28,505 nucleotides of DNA from contig CAMJGL010000019.1 in the NCBI GenBank assembly GCA_946405205.1, positions 1-28,505 on the forward strand, written 5' to 3'. Position 1 is the first letter of the stretch. Each line of letters starts with the position of its first letter. Shown here one piece after another: positions 6,119 through 14,178 of this stretch. The notes beneath the pieces were generated by a model. It ran no database searches. It saw only the letters and a program-made list of their open reading frames with translations, and was not told where the DNA came from. Origin of the DNA: F23-B02 sp946405205 (GTDB lineage Bacteria; Bacillota; Clostridia; Oscillospirales; Oscillospiraceae). A program made the translations under genes and the position numbers.

Positions 6119-9100
6119 TTATGCGGTAAGGTTATGAACTCTGAGGATGACCGTCGCTGCCATGCCGCGGTTTGCGGTGTTGTTGGGAGCGAAGGTCTTA
6201 GCGTTCATGCCGTTCATGACGCCGGCGCTCACAATTGCGTTTACTGCATCAACGAAGGGCGCGGCGATCTGGTTTGCGTCTTCAAAGCCGCAGGGCTTGA
6301 CATCGCCGAAGTCATATCCGGCAACGTCCTTCATGTAGCGGTACATAAATGTCGCCATCTGTGCGCGGCTGATGTTCTGATCAGGGCGGAAGGTGTTATC
6401 GCCGTAGCCGCTTATCACCTTATTCTCAACGCCCCATGCAACCGCGGTCACATAAGGCTTTGCTATCGTGTCCGCATCGGCAAACTCGAGCTCGCTGTTC
6501 TTTACCTCAGGGGAGCCGGCGGCGCGGTAGAGCATGGTGATGAACTGTGCGCGGGTGACGACGTTGTTCGGGCGGTAGGTGCCGTCGGGATAGCCTGCGA
6601 TGATGCCGGCGTTGGCGGCTTCAACAATGTATTTGTAGTAACCGCTCGTGGAGATATCCGTGAAGGGATCGGCTGCCATTGTGCCCACGACCACATCCGC
6701 ACGGTCACGGACGCGGATCCTCGGGAAGGGACCGTCGGGTGCGTTGAAGGTGTTGTCGTAGGAGGCAAGTCCCGTAACGCTTACGGTTTTTCCGACAGCG
6801 AGATCCTTGACCTCGTTATCCTTGGTGATATAGCCGTCAATGAACACTCGGGCTGTGTTGCCTGCCGCATCCTTGACCATGATGGTCTGGATGAGGCCGT
6901 TTTCAAGCTCAAAGCTGACGACAGTTCCATTTACTGTAACGAGAGAGCCGAGAACGCTGCCGTCGTTGATCTGGGCTGCGGTAACGTTCTTTGCAGTTAC
7001 GCTGCCTTCTCCAATCTTCTGGATGGAGGTCACCTGAAGCTCCATCTCGCCCTGATAGAAGTCGGTAGAGCCGGTGATGCGGACCTTGTCGCCGATCTTA
7101 TAGTCGCCCGCAACGGGGAAGCAGCAGATACCTGCTGTCTCATCCTGAATGTAGATGCAGTCGAAGAAAGCGGTATCCTTATCGTATCCTGAGGCGTTGG
7201 AGGTCACGATGCCCTCGATGGTGTACTTGACGCCGATCTCGGTCTGCTTCTGTACGGTCGCGATATCGGTGACCTTTACGGGGTTAATGTACTGGACAAG
7301 ATTCTCGCAGATCTTGTAGTTTGAATAATTCTTCTCCGAGCCGTTATCGGAAATAGTCGCCTGTACCTCGAAGTTGGACATGAACGCAGCGCCGGAGACG
7401 ATGATGAGACCCTGACCGGAGAGCTGCTCGCTTGCCATTGCCATCAGGCGATTATCACCCTCGGCATATGCATACTTGGGTGTGCTGTCGCCGCCGAGAC
7501 CGTCCTTATCAACGTCCACGGAATATGTGCTGCTGTGACCGTAGACCACGGGAGAGACGGTGGACGGCAGAGTTGCGGTGGGATCACCGTTTGCATCGAC
7601 TGCATATACGGAAGCGCCGCCGTAGTGGCTGAACACCTCGGTGTACAGGCGGTCGTAGGGATGCTCGGCATCCACCTCAACACCGGAAGTCAGGAAGCTG
7701 TCACCGTAGGTGTTGAAATAGAGTCTCCATTTATCAACGCCGTCGGCCGCTGAACGCACATCATCGTATGTGGCGTCGTCGGATATCCTCAAGCTGGAGC
7801 CGAGAGCTGCAAGCAGCTCATTCTGAGTGGCTGCCATGTGCTTGATAGCGTCGTTATCCTGAATCACTGAGTAGTTTTCATAGTTATCCGACCAGCCGGC
7901 GAGTATAACGGTGCCGCCTGCCTTGTTAAAGGCGACGATAGCATTTATCTCATCAGCGGAATAGGTTCTGGGATCGGACTGTGCAGCCGCGAGGCGGCGG
8001 CTCGGTGCGGTCAGGATAAGTGCCTTGTACTTATCGTTGCTGCATGCGGCGATAAGGTCCGCGCTTGTCTTCAGCTCGACGGTACGCACGGAGTAGCCTG
8101 CCGCCAGATTGCCGAAGTTGCCCATAGAATCCTTGTAGTTGCCTGCAACATACTCGTTGTAATGTGCGGCATCAATGCCGATATACACGAGATCATCGGC
8201 ATTGAGAACGTCAAGCTCAATGTCCTTGGAGAAGGTGTATTCCTTGCCGTCCTGCTCAAGAACGACAGTAACGGTGACCTTCATGACCTTGGCCTTATCG
8301 GGAGTGTACTTGAAGCTAAGGGTCTTGTTCTCGCTTGCGCCTACGGTGCCGGCATCGGTCTGAGTGCCGATGACCTGGCTGCCGTTTGCGGTGTAGGTAA
8401 CGGACTTGATAACGGCTTCGGTTTTCTCGCTGTTGAAGATGGTAGTAGTAAGCTCAAGCTCCTCACCGGTAACGGGAGTGGAAGTACCGCATTCGACGGA
8501 GGAGATGCCGAGCTTGAGGCTTTCGCCCACCCACACGGGAGCGGTCACGGCAAGGTCGCCGTCGCCCTCGGTGACGCGGATGTAATAGTAGCTGTAGTCA
8601 GGGTCGAGGGTCACGGAGAGGTCGCCCTTTGCAAGCTCTGCGGGGTCAGACCAGGTGTAGACGGTCTTGCCGGAGTTTACGATGACCTCGACCTTGGAGA
8701 TGGAGTCGCTGCTGTCGGGATCGGATACCTGAACGCTTATATCAAGCTTGTCGGGGATCTCGGTGATGCTGCTGCCGAGCTGCAGACCGTTCACGGTGTA
8801 GTACAGCTCAAGGTTCTTGTCCTCGGTGGAATACACGCGCATTGCACGGATAGCATCATAGACGCCCTCTTCGGTGAAGTTATCGGTGAGGATGACGTCG
8901 CGTGCGTCGTTTGCATTGCCCCACTTGCCCTTGTGGTTATCCTGGTTGTTGCTGGGTGCGACGTGCCAGCCCTTATCCAGCGCCATGGTGTAGTACTCAT
9001 AGCTGGGATAATAGCCGCCCGCGCCTATCTGGCCTTCGCCGTTGCCGACCTCAACAAGGAATACACGGCTGTCGATGACCGCATCCCAGTAGTTGAAATC

Positions 9101-11665
9101 GCTGAAGGTGCCGAAGGTGGAACCGGGATGGTTGAGCTGGCTGAGGGAATCCGCGCCTTCAGCACGGCTCAGCAGGCTGTAATAAGCCTTCATGCCGGCA
9201 TCGTCGGTTTTGTTGTTGAGGGTAGAGTTGTTTCGGGATACGATGCCGGGGGTGTTGAAGGTGTTGATATGGCCGGGGCCGCCGGACCATGTCATTTCAA
9301 AGCCCGCCACTGCGACAAGGCTTCCTGCGTTTGCTTCATTGAATGCAGCTACATCACTCTTATACTTAGCCCACTTTTCCTGGCTCTGAGCGGTTGCCTT
9401 GCTCATGTCGTAGAGTGCGTCTTCGGGGTTTGCATTGCCGGAGGCATCAAAGTAATTGGAGTGGTCAGTGAAAGCAACGAAGTCAACATTTGCGCTTTCG
9501 GGAAGGCCCTTGACATACTCCAGCGCCTGCTGCAGCGTACCGGAGCCGTCGGAATATTCACCGGTGTGGGAATGAAGCTGACCGTAGTAGAGCTGGTACT
9601 GAGCCTCACCGACGGTGAAGCTCCATGACTTTTCCGCGGTCTTGCCGTCTGCGCGGGTGACGGTGACAGTTACGTTCACGCGGCCGTCGGCCATGTCCTC
9701 TGCGGGAGTGTAGGACACCTTGCCGTCTGCGTAAGCCGCCTCGACAGCCGTGTCATTGACCTTCATCTCGACCTTGGGATCCGCGCCTGCGTTAACAATA
9801 ACAGCGGAGATCTCGGGCTTCTTATTATCGCCGGTCTCGCTGCCGGTCTTCGGGGTCACGTCAGTTATAACAGGCTCGTCCTTGACCGCTATCTCAACGG
9901 AACCGTTGATGACTGCGTCCTTGGTATCCTTGCCGGAAACGGTCACGCTGAGCTTATCGCCCGCGACCTTCTCCTGAGGAATAACAACGGTGTAGATGCC
10001 GTCTGCCTCGGTGGCCTGAAGCGTCTCATCGCCGAGCTTTACGGTCAGCTCCTGCACGCCGAACACTGCATCCACGGTGAAGGTGAGCGTGTAGTCCTGA
10101 CCGACGTAGGCGTCAGGCGCATTGAAGCTGACAGCGGGGATGTTCACCACGCCGCCGCTGAGGGAAACGCCCTCTGCCACGGGGTAGAAATAGAATGAAT
10201 AGATGGTGTAATCGGTGACTTTATACATGCTGTAGGACTTATAGCTGTCAGCATAGTATTCCAGCCACTGGCTGTAAGTGCCGTTGTACTTGGCGGTGCG
10301 GCTTTCCATCTCGTAGCCGCCGACTCCGCCGGAGCAGGTGCGAACGAGCCAATCGGCATCGTCGGCCGTTACGCTTTCCTCAGAGAAGTCCTTGCTGTAG
10401 AAAGCGTTGTTGCCGGTGCCGTTTGAGCACAGATAGCCGTAGGTATCGTTCTTGAAGCGCCAGTATTCCCCGTTTTTCTCGACGGTGAACACAACGCCGC
10501 CGTTGCCGGGAACGGCCTTGCCGTCCGATATTGTCGTCGGCGCGTTTTCTATGCTCTGGCTGTCATTTTCAGCCGCAAGCACGCCCTGAGCGTTCTGGTT
10601 GTAGATAACGACCTGATCGCCCTCGTTGGGCAGAGTGTCAGTATCGGGTTCCTCGGGTTCTTCAACTATCAGATAAAACTGCTGAGCAAAGAGAGCTTCA
10701 TTATTGCCTATCGTTCCAAGCGAGCTCCAGTTGCCCTTATCGTTATACCATTCTATATAGTTGTTTCTGGTTACGTTCTTGATATAGAAACAGCCCTCAG
10801 TTGCTGCGGCGCTGATTTCCCATGCAGTGTTAACATCGTCAAGAGGCATGCTCGAATAGCTTTCGCCCATGGAGAGCTTTTTGCCATCCTCTGTCGAGAA
10901 AGTAAAGCTCTTATCTTCGTTAACTCCTACCGTCCAAATCTCGGTATTGTTATAGCCGCTAAGCTTTTCATCCTTGAGCGTAACATCCACGCCGCTGTTA
11001 TAATATCCAGTGTAAACAGAAGACAGTGCCTTGCCGTTTGCAGGGTTAAAGATAACGACCTGAGCGCCGTCCGTAAGCTCTGCAATGTCGGTAACGACAT
11101 GATTTACGGGCTTTTCACCGACTTTATAGAGCGCAATATCCGCTTGACCAGAACCATAGCACGCAAACAGCGGAGGATTATTGCTCGCATTATAACGCAT
11201 CCAATTACGAGTATACTCACCCTGTGACTTGATAGTCGCAACTCCGTCATTGTTGATCTCAATACTCCATGAGGAATTTGCCGTCAGGGTTGCTTCTGTT
11301 CTCAGGTAATTCTTTGAGGATGATGCCGCATACAGATAGCCGCTTCCTGTGTTCAGAGCAAACGTGCCATCCTTTATACCGGCTTCCAGTGTAAGTACCT
11401 GAACCGTGTCAGCAAATGTAACGGTGTCTCCGTTTTTTGTGACAGCCGCAGATGCGCGGTTATTATTGTTTTGCGTTGTGCCAAGGGCATAATCATAGTC
11501 CTTAGCAACTACTACAACCTTGTCACCAATGGCCAGATCAGCCACATTAGTGACCAGGGTCGCAGATACACTATCTGCCGCAAACGCTGCTGTCGGCATC
11601 AGGGTCAAAACCATGACCAGAACCAACAGTCCCGCAAGCAGTCTGCTGCGTTTTCTTGTCTTCAT
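6119..11665 (-). CDS. Giant S-layer-anchored surface protein with PHP-type metallohydrolase domain
   Basis: 1848 residues from the ATG at 11665 (aggagg 11 nt upstream; an ATG at 11674 is only 2 nt from that site). Order: signal peptide (1-30); three related beta-rich modules (about 32-185, 195-335, 347-497); Ig-like domains (about 505-690); PHP-type domain (about 694-948) with candidate metal ligands HSH (698/700), Asp706, TDH (734/735), Glu790, GHIN (799), NHP (846) and DNH (909/911); Ig/CARDB-like part (to 1155); a Rossmann-like ThuA/DUF4350-type region (about 1158-1465); an OB-fold-like region (about 1467-1660) resembling those of YhcR-type nucleases; three SLH repeats (about 1666-1712, 1727-1777, 1794-1848). 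SLH domains bind pyruvylated wall polymer. PHP enzymes split phosphoesters, so an extracellular phosphodiesterase or nuclease role fits, but the substrate is unknown. It is a single-gene unit, convergent with the DUF421 gene. Confidence 0.87.
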   Translation of the reverse strand: MKTRKRSRLLAGLLVLVMVLTLMPTAAFAADSVSATLVTNVADLAIGDKVVVVAKDYDYALGTTQNNNNRASAAVTKNGDTVTFADTVQVLTLEAGIKDGTFALNTGSGYLYAASSSKNYLRTEATLTANSSWSIEINNDGVATIKSQGEYTRNWMRYNASNNPPLFACYGSGQADIALYKVGEKPVNHVVTDIAELTDGAQVVIFNPANGKALSSVYTGYYNSGVDVTLKDEKLSGYNNTEIWTVGVNEDKSFTFSTEDGKKLSMGESYSSMPLDDVNTAWEISAAATEGCFYIKNVTRNNYIEWYNDKGNWSSLGTIGNNEALFAQQFYLIVEEPEEPDTDTLPNEGDQVVIYNQNAQGVLAAENDSQSIENAPTTISDGKAVPGNGGVVFTVEKNGEYWRFKNDTYGYLCSNGTGNNAFYSKDFSEESVTADDADWLVRTCSGGVGGYEMESRTAKYNGTYSQWLEYYADSYKSYSMYKVTDYTIYSFYFYPVAEGVSLSGGVVNIPAVSFNAPDAYVGQDYTLTFTVDAVFGVQELTVKLGDETLQATEADGIYTVVIPQEKVAGDKLSVTVSGKDTKDAVINGSVEIAVKDEPVITDVTPKTGSETGDNKKPEISAVIVNAGADPKVEMKVNDTAVEAAYADGKVSYTPAEDMADGRVNVTVTVTRADGKTAEKSWSFTVGEAQYQLYYGQLHSHTGEYSDGSGTLQQALEYVKGLPESANVDFVAFTDHSNYFDASGNANPEDALYDMSKATAQSQEKWAKYKSDVAAFNEANAGSLVAVAGFEMTWSGGPGHINTFNTPGIVSRNNSTLNNKTDDAGMKAYYSLLSRAEGADSLSQLNHPGSTFGTFSDFNYWDAVIDSRVFLVEVGNGEGQIGAGGYYPSYEYYTMALDKGWHVAPSNNQDNHKGKWGNANDARDVILTDNFTEEGVYDAIRAMRVYSTEDKNLELYYTVNGLQLGSSITEIPDKLDISVQVSDPDSSDSISKVEVIVNSGKTVYTWSDPAELAKGDLSVTLDPDYSYYYIRVTEGDGDLAVTAPVWVGESLKLGISSVECGTSTPVTGEELELTTTIFNSEKTEAVIKSVTYTANGSQVIGTQTDAGTVGASENKTLSFKYTPDKAKVMKVTVTVVLEQDGKEYTFSKDIELDVLNADDLVYIGIDAAHYNEYVAGNYKDSMGNFGNLAAGYSVRTVELKTSADLIAACSNDKYKALILTAPSRRLAAAQSDPRTYSADEINAIVAFNKAGGTVILAGWSDNYENYSVIQDNDAIKHMAATQNELLAALGSSLRISDDATYDDVRSAADGVDKWRLYFNTYGDSFLTSGVEVDAEHPYDRLYTEVFSHYGGASVYAVDANGDPTATLPSTVSPVVYGHSSTYSVDVDKDGLGGDSTPKYAYAEGDNRLMAMASEQLSGQGLIIVSGAAFMSNFEVQATISDNGSEKNYSNYKICENLVQYINPVKVTDIATVQKQTEIGVKYTIEGIVTSNASGYDKDTAFFDCIYIQDETAGICCFPVAGDYKIGDKVRITGSTDFYQGEMELQVTSIQKIGEGSVTAKNVTAAQINDGSVLGSLVTVNGTVVSFELENGLIQTIMVKDAAGNTARVFIDGYITKDNEVKDLAVGKTVSVTGLASYDNTFNAPDGPFPRIRVRDRADVVVGTMAADPFTDISTSGYYKYIVEAANAGIIAGYPDGTYRPNNVVTRAQFITMLYRAAGSPEVKNSELEFADADTIAKPYVTAVAWGVENKVISGYGDNTFRPDQNISRAQMATFMYRYMKDVAGYDFGDVKPCGFEDANQIAAPFVDAVNAIVSAGVMNGMNAKTFAPNNTANRGMAATVILRVHNLTA

Positions 11666-11811
11666 GTGATACATAACCTCCTAAGTAGTTATTACTCAAC
11701 ATAAATACTATCATGTTTTACCACTCAGTTCCACCATAATTATCGCTTCTCCGACAAATTCGGAACATTTTGTGCATATTAACACTTTCAGCGCCGAATA
11801 TTTTGTGTTTC

Positions 11812-11840
11812 TTGACAAAACAGCCGCGAATTGCTATTCT
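11812..11840 (+). promoter_or_regulatory. Sigma-A promoter of the YibE/F gene
   Basis: -35 ttgaca (11812-11817), 17-nt spacer, -10 tattct (11835-11840). The start of transcription would be about 11847, giving a short leader of about 26 nt. Confidence 0.8.
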
Positions 11841-11872
11841 GAAAAAAACTCGATCGGAAGTGTTCAGCACAA

Positions 11873-13042
11873 ATGAAGGAATTTATTGAGAAGAATAAAT
11901 GGACAGTAGTCATTTTGCTTGCGGCAGCTGTCATTTTTATCGCTGCTCGCATATGCCTTGCTCCCTCATCCGATGAAAGCGGCGGCAATGAAGCGGCGGA
12001 ATTTGCAGAATATGATACCGGCACCGTCATTGAGATACTCTCGGACAGCACCGAGCAGGATGAAGCATCAGACGGCGCTTACCGCGGCGACCAGCTCATG
12101 CTCGTTAAGATGACCTCGGGCAGATACAAGGGCGAGACTTTGCAGGTATATAACTTCGTCGGTCCCCTGTACGGTGCGCCGCTCAAAGCAGGCGACAGCG
12201 CCGTGCTCATAGTCTCGACTTACACCGACGGAAGCCACAACGCAACGGTCTATGAATACAACAGAACTCTTGCCCTTGCCGCTGTAATCGCTCTGTTTGT
12301 CGTCGCAACGGTCCTGGTCGGAGGAAAAACCGGCGCTAAATCGCTCATCGGCCTTATAATAACGCTCATCTGCCTGTTCTGGCTGCTTCTGCCGATGCTT
12401 ATGAAGGGCTTCCCCACCCTGCTCACGGTGTTCCTTATCTGCACATATGTGACCATCGTGTCCTTTACCATACTCGGCGGGGTTAGCAAAAAAACCGTCT
12501 GTGCCTCCCTGTCCACGGTCTGCGGTATAGCCATTGCCCTTGTTTTTGCACTTGCCGCCCAGGGTCTTGCAAGGATAGACGGCCTCCGGCTTGCCGACGT
12601 TGAGCCTCTTCTGCAGCTCAGGCAGACCGGCACGCCTATCGGGCTGCGTTATCTGCTCGTCGGCGGAATAGTCATCAGCGCGCTGGGTGCAGTTATGGAC
12701 GTCGCAATGAGCATCGCATCCGCGCTCAGCGAGATACACCTTGTCGATCCTGAACTCGGCCCCAAAGACTTGTTCAAGTCAGGCATGAATATAGGCCGCG
12801 ATATGGTAGGCACCATGACGAACACGCTTATCCTTGCATTCATCGGCTCAAGCTTTGTCGTCGTCATTTATCTTTACTCCATCGGCCTGCAGCCCTATCA
12901 GCTGCTCAGCTCCTCATATCTTGCCATTGAGGTCATAAGCGGCATAGCCAGCAGTATCGGCGTCATTCTTTCCGTGCCGATAACCGCGTTTATCAGCGCA
13001 TATATCATCAGCGACAAAAGCTTCAATAAAAAGAACATATAA
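11873..13042 (+). CDS. YibE/F family membrane protein
   Basis: This 389-residue protein has an N-terminal membrane segment (about 10-29), an extracytoplasmic beta-rich region (about 45-125) and about seven further membrane helices (131-385). The family signature GAVMDVAMSIASALSE is at 272-287. YibE/F proteins occur widely in Firmicutes; their role is not settled, and transport or export is the usual guess. It is full length (fused YibE-YibF form). The ATG at 11873 has a poor ribosome site (cggaag, about 13 nt away), but the promoter just upstream leaves little room for another start. It is monocistronic, divergent from the giant surface-protein gene and closed by a terminator. Confidence 0.87.
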   Translation: MKEFIEKNKWTVVILLAAAVIFIAARICLAPSSDESGGNEAAEFAEYDTGTVIEILSDSTEQDEASDGAYRGDQLMLVKMTSGRYKGETLQVYNFVGPLYGAPLKAGDSAVLIVSTYTDGSHNATVYEYNRTLALAAVIALFVVATVLVGGKTGAKSLIGLIITLICLFWLLLPMLMKGFPTLLTVFLICTYVTIVSFTILGGVSKKTVCASLSTVCGIAIALVFALAAQGLARIDGLRLADVEPLLQLRQTGTPIGLRYLLVGGIVISALGAVMDVAMSIASALSEIHLVDPELGPKDLFKSGMNIGRDMVGTMTNTLILAFIGSSFVVVIYLYSIGLQPYQLLSSSYLAIEVISGIASSIGVILSVPITAFISAYIISDKSFNKKNI

Positions 13043-13044
13043 AT

Positions 13045-13075
13045 AAAATCTCCAGGTCTGTGACTTGGAGATTTT
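13045..13075 (+). terminator. Terminator after YibE/F gene
   Basis: Stem aaaatctccaggtc (13045-13058) pairs with gacttggagatttt (13062-13075), with one G-T wobble and loop tgt, followed by T-rich sequence. It starts 2 nt after the stop codon. Confidence 0.85.
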
Positions 13076-13117
13076 TATATTAAAACCGGAGCTTTTTAAG
13101 TAAAGAGTGAATAAGTA

Positions 13118-13153
13118 AAAAAAGACAGCCTTCAAAAGAAAGCTGTCTTTTTT
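13118..13153 (-). terminator. Terminator of tRNA-Gly
   Basis: Arms aaaaaagacagc (13118-13129) and gctgtctttttt (13142-13153) form a 12-bp stem with a T tract on the minus strand. It begins at the tRNA's CCA end. Confidence 0.8.
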
Positions 13154-13228
13154 GGAGCGGGCAACGAGACTCGAACTCGCTACCTCCACCTTGGCAAGGT
13201 GGCGCTCTACCGGATGAGCTATGCCCGC
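13153..13228 (-). tRNA. tRNA-Gly(GCC)
   Basis: A complete 76-nt cloverleaf on the minus strand. The acceptor stem GCGGGCA/TGCCCGC is followed by discriminator T and an encoded CCA. The anticodon arm is CCACC-TTGCCAA-GGTGG, giving anticodon GCC. The T-arm contains GTTCGAGTC. It is a single tRNA gene with its own promoter and terminator. Confidence 0.96.
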
Positions 13229-13244
13229 GCAAGGAACGTAATAA

Positions 13245-13272
13245 ATAGTACCACAAATTTTTCGTTTGTCAA
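13245..13272 (-). promoter_or_regulatory. Promoter of tRNA-Gly
   Basis: On the minus strand: -35 TTGACA (13267-13272), 16-nt spacer, -10 TACTAT (13245-13250). The start of transcription would be about 10 nt before the tRNA, normal for a tRNA gene. Confidence 0.75.
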
Positions 13273-13300
13273 GCACCAAATATGCCGTTCCGATAGTTTT

Positions 13301-14167
13301 TTAGCTGAAATCGCTGATATCACCGAAGCCTTTGCCGAATACATTCTTGGCGTCGCTGACAATAAAGAAGGCATTTTCATCGATATTTCTTATAATTTTG
13401 CGAATATCGGCGATCTGAGTGCGCTTTATAACACACAGCAGCACCTGCTTATCCTTGTGGGAGTATGCCCCCTCGCCCGAGAGGATCGTCACGCCGCGGT
13501 GAAGCTTATCGGTTATGTCCTTCACGAGCTGCTCGCTGTTTTCGCTGATAATATAGCACACGCTTGAATTGTCGATGCCGTAAAGCACGAGGTCTATGAC
13601 CTTGGACACGACGAACATCGCTATGACCGCATACATCGCCGCCTCGACCCTGTCAAAGATCATCGCAAAGGCAATGATTATCACTGCATCGGTCAGAAGC
13701 ACGATAGTACCGAAGTTGATATACGGAAATCTGAGGCGGACAAACTTTGCGATGATATCGGTGCCGCCGGTCGTGGCTCCGGCATAGTAGATTATGCCGA
13801 GGCCGAAGCCTTTGATCGCACCGCCGATGAGACACGCCAGCAGCATATCGTCAGTCGGAGAGTAGTTTATGACGGCCATAATGTCAACGAGCAGTGAGGA
13901 CAGCAGCATTCCCACGAGCGAGCTTATAATGAACTTTCCTCCGAAGTGCTTCCATGCGATGATAAAAAGCGGGATATTGAGCACAATGGTCATAATACCG
14001 ACAGGCAGGCCGGTAAGGTAATTTATGATCATGGCTATACCGCTTACGCCGCCGACGATTATGGAATTAGGGTAAAGGAAGAACTGGAAGCCTGCCGCAA
14101 ACAGCGCCGAACCCAGTGCCACGAGGGCATACTTTACTACATACTCTCTCATACTTGTTGCATTCAT
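13301..14167 (-). CDS. YitT family membrane protein (DUF161/DUF2179)
   Basis: This 288-residue protein has five to six membrane helices in the first 200 residues, with the family pattern LYPNSIIVGGVSGIAMII (31-48) and GATTGGTDIIAKF (130-142). A C-terminal cytoplasmic DUF2179 domain (about 225-280) is related to small PII-like or ACT-like folds. B. subtilis paralogues are YitT, YpjC and YqfU; transport is suspected but not shown. The start ATG has gaggt 8 nt upstream. It lies 11 nt after the GyrA/ParC-like gene and so is probably the last gene of the topoisomerase unit. No terminator hairpin is visible after it, only the promoter of tRNA-Gly. Confidence 0.9.
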   Translation of the reverse strand: MNATSMREYVVKYALVALGSALFAAGFQFFLYPNSIIVGGVSGIAMIINYLTGLPVGIMTIVLNIPLFIIAWKHFGGKFIISSLVGMLLSSLLVDIMAVINYSPTDDMLLACLIGGAIKGFGLGIIYYAGATTGGTDIIAKFVRLRFPYINFGTIVLLTDAVIIIAFAMIFDRVEAAMYAVIAMFVVSKVIDLVLYGIDNSSVCYIISENSEQLVKDITDKLHRGVTILSGEGAYSHKDKQVLLCVIKRTQIADIRKIIRNIDENAFFIVSDAKNVFGKGFGDISDFS

Positions 14168-14178
14168 TGCATTTTACC

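Noticed and set aside
6107..7192. A 361-codon plus-strand frame opposite the SLH repeats
   Set aside because: Same shadow effect; its start lies directly after a terminator and it has no domain of its own.
8162..9628. A 488-codon open frame on the plus strand, antisense to the giant surface-protein gene
   Set aside because: It has biased, Val/Gly/Ala-rich composition, no ribosome site and no recognisable domain. The minus-strand frame has clear PHP, SLH and signal-peptide features, so this is a shadow of its codon bias.
11745..11762. Inverted repeat tccga...tcgga upstream of the giant surface-protein gene
   Set aside because: The arms are only 5 bp and no convincing promoter boxes are placed around it, so I do not call an operator.
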